DNA of 64,000 bases from Thermodesulfomicrobium sp. WS (GTDB lineage: Bacteria; Desulfobacterota; Desulfovibrionia; Desulfovibrionales; Desulfomicrobiaceae): contig NZ_AP027130.1 in the NCBI RefSeq assembly GCF_027925145.1, forward strand, positions 248,001-312,000, in the 5' to 3' direction. The translations under genes were made by a program, and so were the position numbers. Shown here piece after piece: positions 9,368-17,812 of the stretch. The notes beneath the pieces are model-generated. The model did not search any database. It worked only from the letters and a program-made list of their open reading frames with translations, and was not told the origin of the DNA. The first letter of the stretch is position 1; each line of letters opens with the position of its first letter.

Positions 9368-9429
9368 CGGCAACACAATTCACGCAAAGTCCTTGGCAAA
9401 GACCGTCCCTTGAGCTAGGGGGCGATCGT

Positions 9430-10375
9430 ATGTTCCCGATCGTTACGCCGGTATCTTCGACGTCTCGGGTCGCCACGCTCCTGGTAGCCGACGACGAACC
9501 CGTCAACCTGCTCTTCATGCAGCAGATCTTTCAACGCGACTACCAGGTCCTCACCGCCACCACCGGCGAAGAGGCCCTGCGTCTCGCCGAGGAACACCTG
9601 CCGGAGCTCATCATCCTCGACGTACTCATGCCGGGGCTTTCCGGATATTGAAGTGTGCAAGCGTCTCAAGGCCAATCCCGCCACCCAGCATATTCCCATC
9701 ATCTTCGTCACGGCATTAGAAAGCGCGGAGGACGAAGAAACGGGTTTGGAACTCGGGGCCGTAGACTACCTCACCAAGCCGCTGCGGGCCGGAATCCTGC
9801 GGGCCCGGGTGCGCAACTTCCTCACTATGCTCCGGCAGCAGGAACTCTTGCAGGAGCTGGCCTTGCTCGATCCGCTCACGGAAATCCCCAACCGCCGCGC
9901 CCTGGACCGCACCCTGGAGCAGGAATGGGGGCGTTGCCAGCGCATCCACGAGCCCCTGTCGCTGGCCATGGTGGATATCGACCACTTCAAGTCCTTCAAC
10001 GACACCTACGGCCACGGCGCCGGCGACCGGGCCCTGCGTCAGGTGGCTCAAGCCTTGACCTCCGCCGCCAAGCGGCCGGGCGACCTCGTCGCCCGCTACG
10101 GCGGCGAGGAGTTCGTCATCCTGCTGCCGCACGCCTCCCGCAACGGGGCGCGCAAGCTCTGCCGCATGGTACGGCACCACATCGAAACCTTGGCCATCCC
10201 CCACCAAGGCTCCGACTTCGGCGTACTGACGGTCAGCATCGGCGGGGTGACCCTCTGGCCCCACCGCAACGGATCTCCTGCCGAAATCTTGCAGCGGGCC
10301 GACGCCCAGCTCTACCGGGCCAAAAACGCCGGCCGCAACCGTGTGTTTTGGGAAGAGGATACCGGCGAGCTCTAA
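9430..10375 (+). pseudogene. Response regulator-GGDEF diguanylate cyclase, frameshifted
   Basis: The first frame (9430-9651) encodes a receiver domain up to 'LIILDVLMPGLSGY' and then hits TGA. The rest (from 9650) continues in another frame as 'EVCKRLKANP', completing the receiver and running into a full GGDEF domain with the active motif 'RYGGEEFVILLP'. One extra T at 9648-9649 (GGATATTGAAG) explains the break: removing it gives the canonical 'GLSGYEVCKRL'. An intact protein would have about 314 residues and make cyclic di-GMP under phosphorylation control. Both parts look otherwise well conserved, so this is a recent lesion or a sequencing error. There is no slippery homopolymer to suggest programmed frameshifting. 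Confidence 0.8.
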
Positions 10376-10405
10376 ACCCGAGCGCCGCCTGGCCCAGAAA
10401 CACGA

Positions 10406-10425
10406 AAACCGCCTTGCGGCGGTTT
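10406..10425. terminator. Bidirectional intrinsic terminator
   Basis: AAACCGCC-TTGC-GGCGGTTT is a perfect 8-bp stem with a 4-base loop, flanked by A on one side and T on the other. It lies between the receiver-GGDEF gene (+) and the convergent tRNA-Ala (-) and can serve both. Confidence 0.7.
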
Positions 10426-10469
10426 GCGTGCGGCATTCAAGGGAGTTTTGAAAACGTCGCTGGTTTGGG

Positions 10470-10545
<76 letters not shown>

Positions 10546-10653
10546 ACGCGACGTGCGAAGGCGCTTTTGGAGAAAAGCACGCCCGTTGTCAACACCTAAT
10601 TTTCGCTTTTTCCCTGCTGGCGAGAACCCGGCGCCCCTGCTACACCGCCCGCC

Positions 10654-12138
10654 ATGCAACGACCACCGCTTTCCGTCCACCTCCGCCAGGCCCAGGTGCG
10701 CCTCGCTGGACGCACCGTCCTGCGATCCATCGACTTCGATCTCACTTCCCACGCCTTCATCCACGGGGAAAACGGGGCCGGCAAGACCACGCTCCTGCGT
10801 CTGCTTGCCGCAGAGATCTGGCCCCAGGACCTCCCCGGCAGGCCGCCTGCACGCCTCTATTCCATCCACGGCCAGCGCTCGACATCTCCCCTGGCCGCCC
10901 GGCCCTGGATCCGTCTCATCACGCCACATCAGGCCGCCTGGTTCCAGGAACACCACCCACGCCTTCCCGTCCACGACCTTCTCGCCGCCGGGGCCATGGG
11001 AACACCGCTCCTCTACGGCCCTGTGCCGGAGGGCGTCCATGCAGACGTCGGTGTGGTGGCGGAAAAGCTTGCCCTCGCCCCGCTGCTCTCCCGGCCCATC
11101 CACACCCTCTCCAGCGGTGAGATGCAGCGCGCCCTCCTGGCCCGGGCCATCCTGGGCCGGCCGTCCCTCCTGTTGGTGGACGAATGGCAACTGGCCTTGG
11201 ACCCTCCAGGGATGCGCCTGGTTCGCCGCATCCTGGAAGCAGAAGCCGCCCAGGGCGCCTGTGTGGTCCTCACCTCCCACGCCGAGGACACACTCCCGGA
11301 CATCCCCATGCAGCATTGCACCATATGCCGCGGCGAGCTGCGGCCAACTCCGGCGGCCCCATTCCGTCCCCAACGGGGCCATCTGCCTGCACGGCCAACA
11401 CCTCCCCCAGGGCCGGTGCGCATCGCCATGCGCCAGGCTGCCGTCACGGCCGGGGGAAGCACCCTGCTTGAGCCCCTCTCCTGGCAGGGCAACGCCGGAG
11501 AGACCTGGGTGGTGGCGGGGAAAAACGGCGCCGGCAAGTCCACCTTTTTGCAGCTCGTCTCCGGTTGGCGGCATCCGGCGCCGGGCGGCGAAGTCCTGCG
11601 TCTGGAGCCGGCCCTGAGCGTGCTTCTGGCCAAAGAACGCATGGGCGTCCTGGCCCCCTGGCTCACCGGTGCCATGGAGCCCACGACCACCGTGCTTGAA
11701 GCCATCCTCTCCGGCTTTTCCGGATCCCTGGGCCGCCCGCGGCCCCTGCCCCCGGGGGCCCCTGCCGCGGCCCACACCCTGGCGCAGGCCTTCGGCATCG
11801 AGGCGTGGCTGCCGCTGCCGGTGGGGAGTCTCTCCCTGGGGCAGATGCGCCTGGTGCACCTGGCGCGCGCCGTAGTGCATCAGCCCTTGGTGCTGGTGCT
11901 CGACGAGCCCTTCGCGGGCCTGGACGCCCCCTGGCAGCACCGCCTGGCAGCGCTCCTTGCCACCCTGGCCACGGACGAGCGCCTCGTGGTGGTGGCCACC
12001 CACCACCCCCGCCACGTGGCGGCCATCGCCACCCATGCCATGGTGCTCGATGGCGGCCGCGTCTCGGCCATGGGCCCTTGGGTCGAAGTGACCAAGGGCC
12101 CCTCGTGGCGCCACCTCATGGGAGACGACCGCACATGA
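10654..12138 (+). CDS. Tandem ABC ATPase (ModF/PhrA-like)
   Basis: This 494-residue protein contains two ABC nucleotide-binding domains and no membrane segment. Domain 1 has Walker A 'GENGAGKTT' (about residue 38), signature 'LSSGEMQRA' and a Walker B ending in 'LLVDEW'. Domain 2 has 'GKNGAGKST' (about 290), 'LSLGQMRL' and 'LVLDEPFAGLD'. The split layout resembles ModF/photorepair-type tandem ATPases, whose roles are poorly defined. A linker of about 40 Pro/Arg-rich residues separates the domains. The stop overlaps the start of the next gene (ATGA), so they are translationally coupled. Confidence 0.8.
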   Translation: MQRPPLSVHLRQAQVRLAGRTVLRSIDFDLTSHAFIHGENGAGKTTLLRLLAAEIWPQDLPGRPPARLYSIHGQRSTSPLAARPWIRLITPHQAAWFQEHHPRLPVHDLLAAGAMGTPLLYGPVPEGVHADVGVVAEKLALAPLLSRPIHTLSSGEMQRALLARAILGRPSLLLVDEWQLALDPPGMRLVRRILEAEAAQGACVVLTSHAEDTLPDIPMQHCTICRGELRPTPAAPFRPQRGHLPARPTPPPGPVRIAMRQAAVTAGGSTLLEPLSWQGNAGETWVVAGKNGAGKSTFLQLVSGWRHPAPGGEVLRLEPALSVLLAKERMGVLAPWLTGAMEPTTTVLEAILSGFSGSLGRPRPLPPGAPAAAHTLAQAFGIEAWLPLPVGSLSLGQMRLVHLARAVVHQPLVLVLDEPFAGLDAPWQHRLAALLATLATDERLVVVATHHPRHVAAIATHAMVLDGGRVSAMGPWVEVTKGPSWRHLMGDDRT

Positions 12139-13754
12139 AAATCGCCGCCATCGACCTTGGTCTGAGCGAGGCCCTCTCCCATCTCGGCCATGAAGTGCTC
12201 CCCCTGCACCCTCCCGACGGGGTCAGCTGCCTTGCCCCGCTTTTGGGCGGCTTTGCGCCGGACCTCATCATCCAGCAGGAGCGCCTGGGCCCCCGCGCCT
12301 TTTTGGCGGATCTCTCCCGTTTTTCCTGCCCCAAGGTCTTCTGGTCCATCGATACCCACTTGAACGCCTTTTGGCACACCACCTACGGCCGCCTCTTCGA
12401 TGCCATCCTGACGACGCAAAAGGGCTGGGTCGAGCACCTCCAGCGCGCACACCCCCACGTGCGCTGGCTCCCCTGGCCCGGCACCCCGCGGCCCTACGTG
12501 GCATGGGAAAAACGCACGACTCCCGCCCTGTTCGTGGGCCGCGTGGGCCCCAGCCGGCCGGTGCGCGGATGGTTTGTGGAGCTTTGTACGCGCATTCCCG
12601 GCTTTCGCCTGGAAACCGACCTCCCCTTCGAGGCCATGCTCGACGCCTATGCCCACGCCTGCATCGCCCCCAACGAGGCCATCCTCGGCGAGATCAACTT
12701 CCGCCTGCTGGAGGCCGCCTCCTGCGGCTGCGCCGTGCTCACCCCCCGCGTGCCCGGGGTGGAAGAGCTCTTCGTCCCAGGCGAAGAAGTCCTGCTCTAC
12801 GAACATGGCGGCGATTTTCTAGAAATGCTGCGCGACCTTGCCGCCTCGCCCGCCAAGGCCCGCCTTTTCGGCATCCGGGCCTATGCCCGAGTACAGGCCG
12901 AGCACCTGCCCGAACACCGGGCGCGCCAGCTCCTGGACTGCCTGCCAGGCCAGTCCCACGCCGCCCAAGGCGCCGAGGCCGACGCCGCCTTCTGGTGCAC
13001 CATCGCCGTGCTCCGGGAGGCCGAACGCCTGGAGATCCCTCCGGAGCGCCTGCGCCGCCAGCTCTTGCCTTATGCTAAGCAGCCGGAGGCCGCCGCGGCC
13101 CTCCTTCGCCTAGAAGTGGAGACCGCCCCAGACGCCGCCCGGGCCACAGTGGAGCGCCTGGCCCTCACCCCACCCCAAGACCCCGTCCTCTGCGGTCTCG
13201 CCGCCCTGGCAGCCCTGCGCCTTAAGCAATGGGAGGCCGCCGCCAAGCTGCACGCCGCAGCGCACGTGCCGGCGCCGTCCCAGCCCATCGACGCCGCGGC
13301 CCTGCTCACCTGGGCGACGTACTGGGAGGCGCACGGAATCCCCTGCCGGCCGGGGTTCGTCTTTTCCCCCACGCGCCACCTGCCGGCCTCGGCCCTGGAG
13401 GCCATCATCCTCGCCCACGAACTCTTTCCCGAAGACCCCGAGCCTCCCCGGCGCTTGGCCGAGCTTCTCGCCCCATGGCGCGGCTACGAGGCCCTGCGTC
13501 TGGGCGCCCTTTCCTTCCTGAGCCTGCGCGCCCCCGACGACTGGCGCCTGGCCCTCGACATCGCCGGTACCAATGCCCGCGCCTTCCGCCTGCAGGAGGC
13601 CGCGGAAGAGCTCGCCCTGGCCGCGGACGCCGCCCGCCGGCACGGTGCGCTGGGGGACTTCACGCACGCGCTCAACGCCGCCGACCCATCCGGCGCCCTG
13701 GCCCGCCTCCTTCCCTGTACAAAAGAGGCGGCTATGGCTACAGAGCCGGCCTAG
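12135..13754 (+). CDS. Glycosyltransferase-like (CgeB-type) protein with helical C-terminal half
   Basis: The N-terminal ~290 residues look like a GT-B glycosyltransferase of the CgeB/spore-maturation type: 'FWSIDTHLNAFWHTTYGRLFDAI' and the C-terminal Rossmann motif 'NFRLLEAASCGCAVLTPRVPG' with 'ELFVPGEEVLLYE'. The remaining ~240 residues are Ala/Leu-rich and probably an alpha-helical repeat. Donor and acceptor are unknown. The ATG at 12135 overlaps the stop of the ABC gene; longer in-frame starts would lie inside that gene. recN follows after 9 bases. Length is 539 residues. Confidence 0.7.
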   Translation: MKIAAIDLGLSEALSHLGHEVLPLHPPDGVSCLAPLLGGFAPDLIIQQERLGPRAFLADLSRFSCPKVFWSIDTHLNAFWHTTYGRLFDAILTTQKGWVEHLQRAHPHVRWLPWPGTPRPYVAWEKRTTPALFVGRVGPSRPVRGWFVELCTRIPGFRLETDLPFEAMLDAYAHACIAPNEAILGEINFRLLEAASCGCAVLTPRVPGVEELFVPGEEVLLYEHGGDFLEMLRDLAASPAKARLFGIRAYARVQAEHLPEHRARQLLDCLPGQSHAAQGAEADAAFWCTIAVLREAERLEIPPERLRRQLLPYAKQPEAAAALLRLEVETAPDAARATVERLALTPPQDPVLCGLAALAALRLKQWEAAAKLHAAAHVPAPSQPIDAAALLTWATYWEAHGIPCRPGFVFSPTRHLPASALEAIILAHELFPEDPEPPRRLAELLAPWRGYEALRLGALSFLSLRAPDDWRLALDIAGTNARAFRLQEAAEELALAADAARRHGALGDFTHALNAADPSGALARLLPCTKEAAMATEPA

Positions 13755-13763
13755 GAAATACCC

Positions 13764-15332
13764 ATGCTCGAGCTGCTGACCATCCGCAATCTTGCCCTCA
13801 TCGAACACGCCACCCTGGAGTTCGCTCCGGGTATCAATGTCTTCACCGGCGAATCCGGGGCGGGAAAGTCGCTGGTCTTGCGCGCCCTCGGCCTCATCCT
13901 CGGCGGCCGCGGCGGGGCGGAGCTCGTGCGCCCCGGAGCGGACCGCGCCGTGGTGGAGGCCCTGTTCGTGGCCGAGGACGGCAGCGAGACCATCCTGCGC
14001 CGGGAGATCACCGCCGCCGGCCGCAGCCGCTTTCAGGTCAACGGCCAGCTCACCCCGCAGGCGGAAGTGACGGCCCTGGCCCAAGACCTGATGCTCATCA
14101 CCGGCCAGCACGGCCAACAGCGCCTGCTCGCCCCCCAGGAGCACGTGCGTCTCGTGGACGCCTTTCTGGACGACCCGGCAGTCCTCAACCAGCAGCACGC
14201 CGCCCTGGAGGCCCTGCGTCAGGCGGAGGCCGCCCTGGCCGAGGTGGACGCCCGCGTGGCCGACCTCCAAGGGCGGCGGGACTTTTTGGAATACCAGCTG
14301 GGGGAGATCCGCAAGGTGGCCCCCCGGGCAGGCGAAGAGGAAGAACTTTTGGCACTGCGGGAAAGCGCCCGCTCCACGGCCAAGCTGCGGGACCTCTCCG
14401 GCGAGGCGCACGAGCTCCTGCGCAGCGAAAGCGGCCTCTTGGCGCAAATGGGGGCCCTGGAACGGGTGCTCCATGGTATCGAGGCCATACGCCCCCAGCT
14501 GCCCGCCATCGAAGAGAGCTTGAGCGGCCTTGCCGCGATGCGCGAGCACCTGACGCAGCTCGAGCGCGCCCTTGGGCAGATGCTGCGCGACGCGGACAGC
14601 GTGGATTTGGATCAGGTGGAGCGCCGCCTCTTCGAACTCCAATCCCTCTCCCGCCGTCTGCGCCGCCCCATCGAGGAACTGGTGCGCCTGGAAGAAGAGA
14701 TCAGCGCCAACCTCTCGTACCTGGATGCCGCAGACCTCGAACGCCGGCGCCTGGTCCGGGAAAAAGCGGCCGCCCAAGAAGCCGCCCGCCGCGCAACCCA
14801 GGCCCTCGACGAGGCGCGCGCCCATGCGGCAGACCGCCTCACCCGCGCCCTGGTGGAAGAGCTCACCTCCCTGGGCTTCCCGGAGCAGGTGGCCGTGTTC
14901 GCGGAGTTTTCGCCGGTGCGCGTCGCCGACGGGGTGCAGGAGCTGCGGCCGCGCTTTCTGTGGGCCCCCAACCCGGGACTGCCGCCCCAGCCACTCGACC
15001 GCATCGCCTCCGGCGGCGAGCTTTCCCGCTTTCTCTTGGCCGTCACCGGGCTTTTGGCCGCCCACAAGCTCCCCACCCTCGTGTTCGACGAGATCGATGC
15101 CGGCATCGGCGGCACCACCCTCCTGCAGGTGGCTGCACGCATCCGCCGCCTGGCCGAGCGCCAGCAGATCCTCCTGGTCACCCATTGGCCGCAGCTGGCC
15201 CAGCACGCCACCCGCCATTTTTCCATCCAGAAGATCGTGGAAAACGGCGTCACCCAAAGCATCTGCCGCCTTCTGGACGACGCCCAGCGCCGTGCGGAGC
15301 TCGCCCGCATGGCCGGAGAGGAGCCGCTATGA
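13764..15332 (+). CDS. recN: DNA repair protein RecN
   Basis: RecN is an SMC-like ATPase that helps double-strand break repair. This 522-residue protein is slightly shorter than usual (about 550). Walker A 'GESGAGKS' is at residues 29-36, and long coiled-coil-forming stretches follow (about 150-370). The C-terminal lobe holds signature 'SGGELSRFLLAV' and Walker B/D-loop 'VFDEIDAGIGG'. It overlaps pyrK by ATGA. The pairing with pyrimidine genes is probably packaging into one transcript rather than function. Confidence 0.93.
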   Translation: MLELLTIRNLALIEHATLEFAPGINVFTGESGAGKSLVLRALGLILGGRGGAELVRPGADRAVVEALFVAEDGSETILRREITAAGRSRFQVNGQLTPQAEVTALAQDLMLITGQHGQQRLLAPQEHVRLVDAFLDDPAVLNQQHAALEALRQAEAALAEVDARVADLQGRRDFLEYQLGEIRKVAPRAGEEEELLALRESARSTAKLRDLSGEAHELLRSESGLLAQMGALERVLHGIEAIRPQLPAIEESLSGLAAMREHLTQLERALGQMLRDADSVDLDQVERRLFELQSLSRRLRRPIEELVRLEEEISANLSYLDAADLERRRLVREKAAAQEAARRATQALDEARAHAADRLTRALVEELTSLGFPEQVAVFAEFSPVRVADGVQELRPRFLWAPNPGLPPQPLDRIASGGELSRFLLAVTGLLAAHKLPTLVFDEIDAGIGGTTLLQVAARIRRLAERQQILLVTHWPQLAQHATRHFSIQKIVENGVTQSICRLLDDAQRRAELARMAGEEPL

Positions 15333-16093
15333 ATACCACCCAGCTCACGGTCCAGGCCGTCACCCCTGGGCCCGACCCCAGTATCGTGGACCTCACCCTC
15401 GCGCCGGTGCCCTGGAAACCCAAACCCGGCCAGTTCGTCATGCTCCGGCCCGCGAATTTCGGCCAGGAACTCACCTGGGGCCGGCCCTTTTCCATCTACC
15501 GCTGCGATGAGGCCGGTCTGCGGGTGGTGTTCCAGGTCATCGGTCGCGGGACCGAGCGCCTGGCAGCCCTGCGGCCCGGCGACGCAGTCACCGTCTGGGG
15601 ACCGCTAGGACGGGGGTTTTCGACCAAACCCGAGACCCCGACCCTGTTTCTGGCCGGAGGCATCGGACTCGCCGCCTTTGGACTGTTTGCCGAAGACCCG
15701 TTTCGTCTCCCCCAGGCCCAGCTCCTCTTCGGCCACCGCCTGCCGCTGACTGCCTACCCCATCTACCACGAGATGGCCCAGCGCATCCCCAGCGAGGCCA
15801 TGCGCCAGACCTCCGGCGCGGACATCGAGGCCTTTTCGGAAGAGCTCTCCCGCCGCATCAAGGCCCTGGGCCCCCAAGGTCTGGTGCTGTGCTGCGGTCC
15901 CACCCCCATGCTGCGGGCCGTGGCCCGGCTGTGCCTGGAGCATGGGGTGCCCGGCCAGGTGTCCCTGGAAAACCGCATGGGCTGCGGGGTCGGGGCGTGC
16001 CTGGGCTGTGTGGCGACCACGGCCTCGGGCGAGCGCGTCCAAACCTGCGTGCACGGACCGGTGTTCGACGTGCGCGCCCTCACCTGGGACTAA
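15329..16093 (+). CDS. pyrK: Dihydroorotate dehydrogenase B, electron transfer subunit
   Basis: PyrK passes electrons from PyrD to NAD+ through FAD and a [2Fe-2S] cluster in UMP synthesis. This 254-residue protein has the FAD-binding motif 'RPFSIYR' (about residue 52), an NAD-binding region 'LFLAGGIGLA' and the C-terminal cluster ligands 'GCGVGACLGC' plus 'TCVHGPVF'. The start overlaps the recN stop (ATGA), and pyrD follows after 12 bases with a good ribosome site. Confidence 0.93.
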   Translation: MNTTQLTVQAVTPGPDPSIVDLTLAPVPWKPKPGQFVMLRPANFGQELTWGRPFSIYRCDEAGLRVVFQVIGRGTERLAALRPGDAVTVWGPLGRGFSTKPETPTLFLAGGIGLAAFGLFAEDPFRLPQAQLLFGHRLPLTAYPIYHEMAQRIPSEAMRQTSGADIEAFSEELSRRIKALGPQGLVLCCGPTPMLRAVARLCLEHGVPGQVSLENRMGCGVGACLGCVATTASGERVQTCVHGPVFDVRALTWD

Positions 16094-16105
16094 CGGGAGG
16101 CCCCT

Positions 16106-17023
16106 ATGGATACCACCGTCCATCTGCCAGGACTCACCCTCAAAAACCCCATCATCCCGGCATCGGGCACCTTCGGCTACGGCCTGGAGTTCGCCCGCTA
16201 CGGCGATTTGCGCCGCCTGGGGGCCATCTGCGTCAAGGGGCTCTCCCTGAAGCCCCGGGAAGGCAACCCTATGCCGCGCATCGCCGAGACCCCCTGCGGC
16301 ATGCTCAACAGCATCGGCCTGCAAAACGTGGGGGTGGAAGTCTTTTTGCAGCAAAAACTCCCCTTCCTGCCGCCGGAAGTGCCCATCATCGCCAACCTCT
16401 ACGCCCAAAGCCCGGAGGAATTCGCCGAACTCGCCGGCGTCCTGGGGGCGGAGGAACGCATCGCCGCCCTGGAAGTCAACGTCTCCTGCCCCAACGTACG
16501 CCGGGGCGGCGTGCAGTTCGGCCAAGACCCCGAGGCCCTGCAAACCGTGACCCGCGCCGTGGTGGCCGCGGCCCAGGGCAAGCCCGTCATCGTCAAGCTG
16601 AGCCCCAATGTGACGGACATCACGGCCATGGCCCGGGCCGCCGAGGCCGCAGGCGCCACCATGCTCTCGCTCATCAACACCCTCACCGGCATGGCCGTGG
16701 ACATCCGCACCCGCGCCCCGCGCCTGGCCACCGGTACCGGCGGCCTGTCCGGCCCGGCCATCAAGCCCGTGGCCCTGCGCATGGTCCACGCCGTCTGCCG
16801 GGCGGTCGATATCCCGGTCATCGGCATGGGCGGCATCGTGAGCGCCGAGGACGTGCTCGAGTTCATCCTGGTGGGCGCCAGCGCCGTGCAGGTGGGCACG
16901 GCATCGTTCATGCGCCCGGACCGGGTGTTCACCTTGGTGGACGAGGTCCAGGCCCTGGCGGAGACCCTGGGCATCGGCGCGTGGGAAGAATTCCGCGGCT
17001 GCCTCAAGGAGGTATCCCGATGA
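16106..17023 (+). CDS. pyrD: Dihydroorotate dehydrogenase B, catalytic subunit
   Basis: This 305-residue FMN enzyme oxidises dihydroorotate to orotate. The class 1B catalytic cysteine lies in 'NVSCPNVRRGG'. The FMN-binding features 'VKLSPNVTDI', 'GLSGPAIKPVALRMV' and 'IGMGGI' appear in order. Together with PyrK it makes the NAD-dependent form. Its stop overlaps the start of the small CxxC gene (ATGA), tying that gene to this operon. Confidence 0.95.
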   Translation: MDTTVHLPGLTLKNPIIPASGTFGYGLEFARYGDLRRLGAICVKGLSLKPREGNPMPRIAETPCGMLNSIGLQNVGVEVFLQQKLPFLPPEVPIIANLYAQSPEEFAELAGVLGAEERIAALEVNVSCPNVRRGGVQFGQDPEALQTVTRAVVAAAQGKPVIVKLSPNVTDITAMARAAEAAGATMLSLINTLTGMAVDIRTRAPRLATGTGGLSGPAIKPVALRMVHAVCRAVDIPVIGMGGIVSAEDVLEFILVGASAVQVGTASFMRPDRVFTLVDEVQALAETLGIGAWEEFRGCLKEVSR

Positions 17024-17246
17024 TCCGTCGCTTTTGCGATATCTGCGGAGTGGAGATCCAGGGGCTCACGGACGGCATCTTCGAGGAGCGCTACACCCTC
17101 ACCATCGCCGACCCCACCAACCTCGCCCGCCTCGGCGGCCAGAAGGGGGAACTGGCCCCAGCCTTGGAGATGCGCCTCACCGGGGTCCACAACACCGATA
17201 TCTGCCGCCGCTGCCTGAAAGACATCCTGATGCGCGAGTTCGAAAC
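17018..17246 (+). repeat. 229-bp direct repeat, left copy
   Basis: This stretch, from two bases before the ATG to 'GAGTTCGAAAC' near the 3' end of the CxxC gene, recurs at 20594-20822. I count two differences (CGT/CGC in the third codon, and G/T in 'AAGGGGGAA'/'AAGGGTGAA'), about 99% identity. Outside these limits both flanks diverge sharply. The copies are 3,576 bp apart in direct orientation. Confidence 0.95.
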
Positions 17247-17268
17247 ACGCGCCAAGGAGAAGACCTAA
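17020..17268 (+). CDS. Small CxxC...CxxC protein, copy A
   Basis: This 82-residue protein has the paired motifs 'CDIC' (residues 6-9) and 'CRRC' near residue 66, typical of a small zinc ribbon; the function is unknown. AAGGAGG sits upstream and the start overlaps the pyrD stop, so this copy is in the native operon setting. Bases 17018-17246 are repeated with two mismatches at 20594-20822. The two copies differ only at the C-terminus ('TRAKEKT' here). Confidence 0.8.
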   Translation: MIRRFCDICGVEIQGLTDGIFEERYTLTIADPTNLARLGGQKGELAPALEMRLTGVHNTDICRRCLKDILMREFETRAKEKT

Positions 17269-17395
17269 ACAGAGGCAACGTCGCAGCACGCAAGGTTCTC
17301 AACGACGAAGGGTTCGGCGTACCGAGGGGCATGCTGTTCTAGAGCTGGAGATGCAATTGGAATATTTTGGAGTATGGGACGTGCAAAGAGGAACT

Positions 17396-17812
17396 ATGCA
17401 GACGGATTATCTGGATGCACACGAGCGGCACAGGGAAGATGCCGAACTACTTTTTCAGACCCAACACTGGGCCAATGCCGACCATCTATACGGCATTGCG
17501 GCCGAATGCGGACTGAAGCGGTTAATGCTCGCCTTCGGTATGCCTTACGACACGTCGAATGACCGCCCCGCCATTGGATCAGATCGCAAACACGCTGATA
17601 TCCTCTGGGCGCGCTACGAAAGCTATCGCTGTGGCCATCACCTGGGGGCCGGTTATGCGCTGACCACACCCAATCCCTTTGACGATTGGGATGTGGGTCA
17701 ACGTTACGCCCATCGATCCAATTTCAATCGGGACCGTGTCGAAGCGCACCGATCGGGGGCAGAAGCAGTCGGTCAGTTGATCCAGAAAGCGCGCTGGGAG
17801 GGACTGATATAA
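17396..17812 (+). CDS. Predicted HEPN-like protein (island gene 1)
   Basis: This 138-residue protein is mostly helical. The N-terminal helices 'HREDAELLFQTQHWANADHL' and 'YGIAAECGLKRLM' resemble HEPN-fold proteins. Near the C-terminus 'RDRVEAH' fits the R-x(4-6)-H signature of HEPN ribonucleases (here R-x5-H). The start at 17396 has AGAGGA 5 bases upstream; an in-frame ATG at 17351 would add 15 residues but has a poorly spaced ribosome site. The ATG of gene 2 follows its TAA with no gap. It could act as a toxin-like RNase released by its ATPase partners, but that is inference from architecture. The fold call needs a profile search. Confidence 0.6.
   Translation: MQTDYLDAHERHREDAELLFQTQHWANADHLYGIAAECGLKRLMLAFGMPYDTSNDRPAIGSDRKHADILWARYESYRCGHHLGAGYALTTPNPFDDWDVGQRYAHRSNFNRDRVEAHRSGAEAVGQLIQKARWEGLI

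Noticed and set aside
9645-9655. Programmed frameshifting in the receiver-GGDEF gene
   Set aside because: No slippery run, stimulatory Shine-Dalgarno or hairpin at the site; a simple one-base insertion explains the break.
13229-16093. Very long overlapping open frames (for example 954 codons across recN and pyrK)
   Set aside because: They are Arg/Pro/Ala-rich frame shadows typical of high-GC coding DNA; the recN, pyrK and glycosyltransferase frames show conserved motifs and coupled starts.
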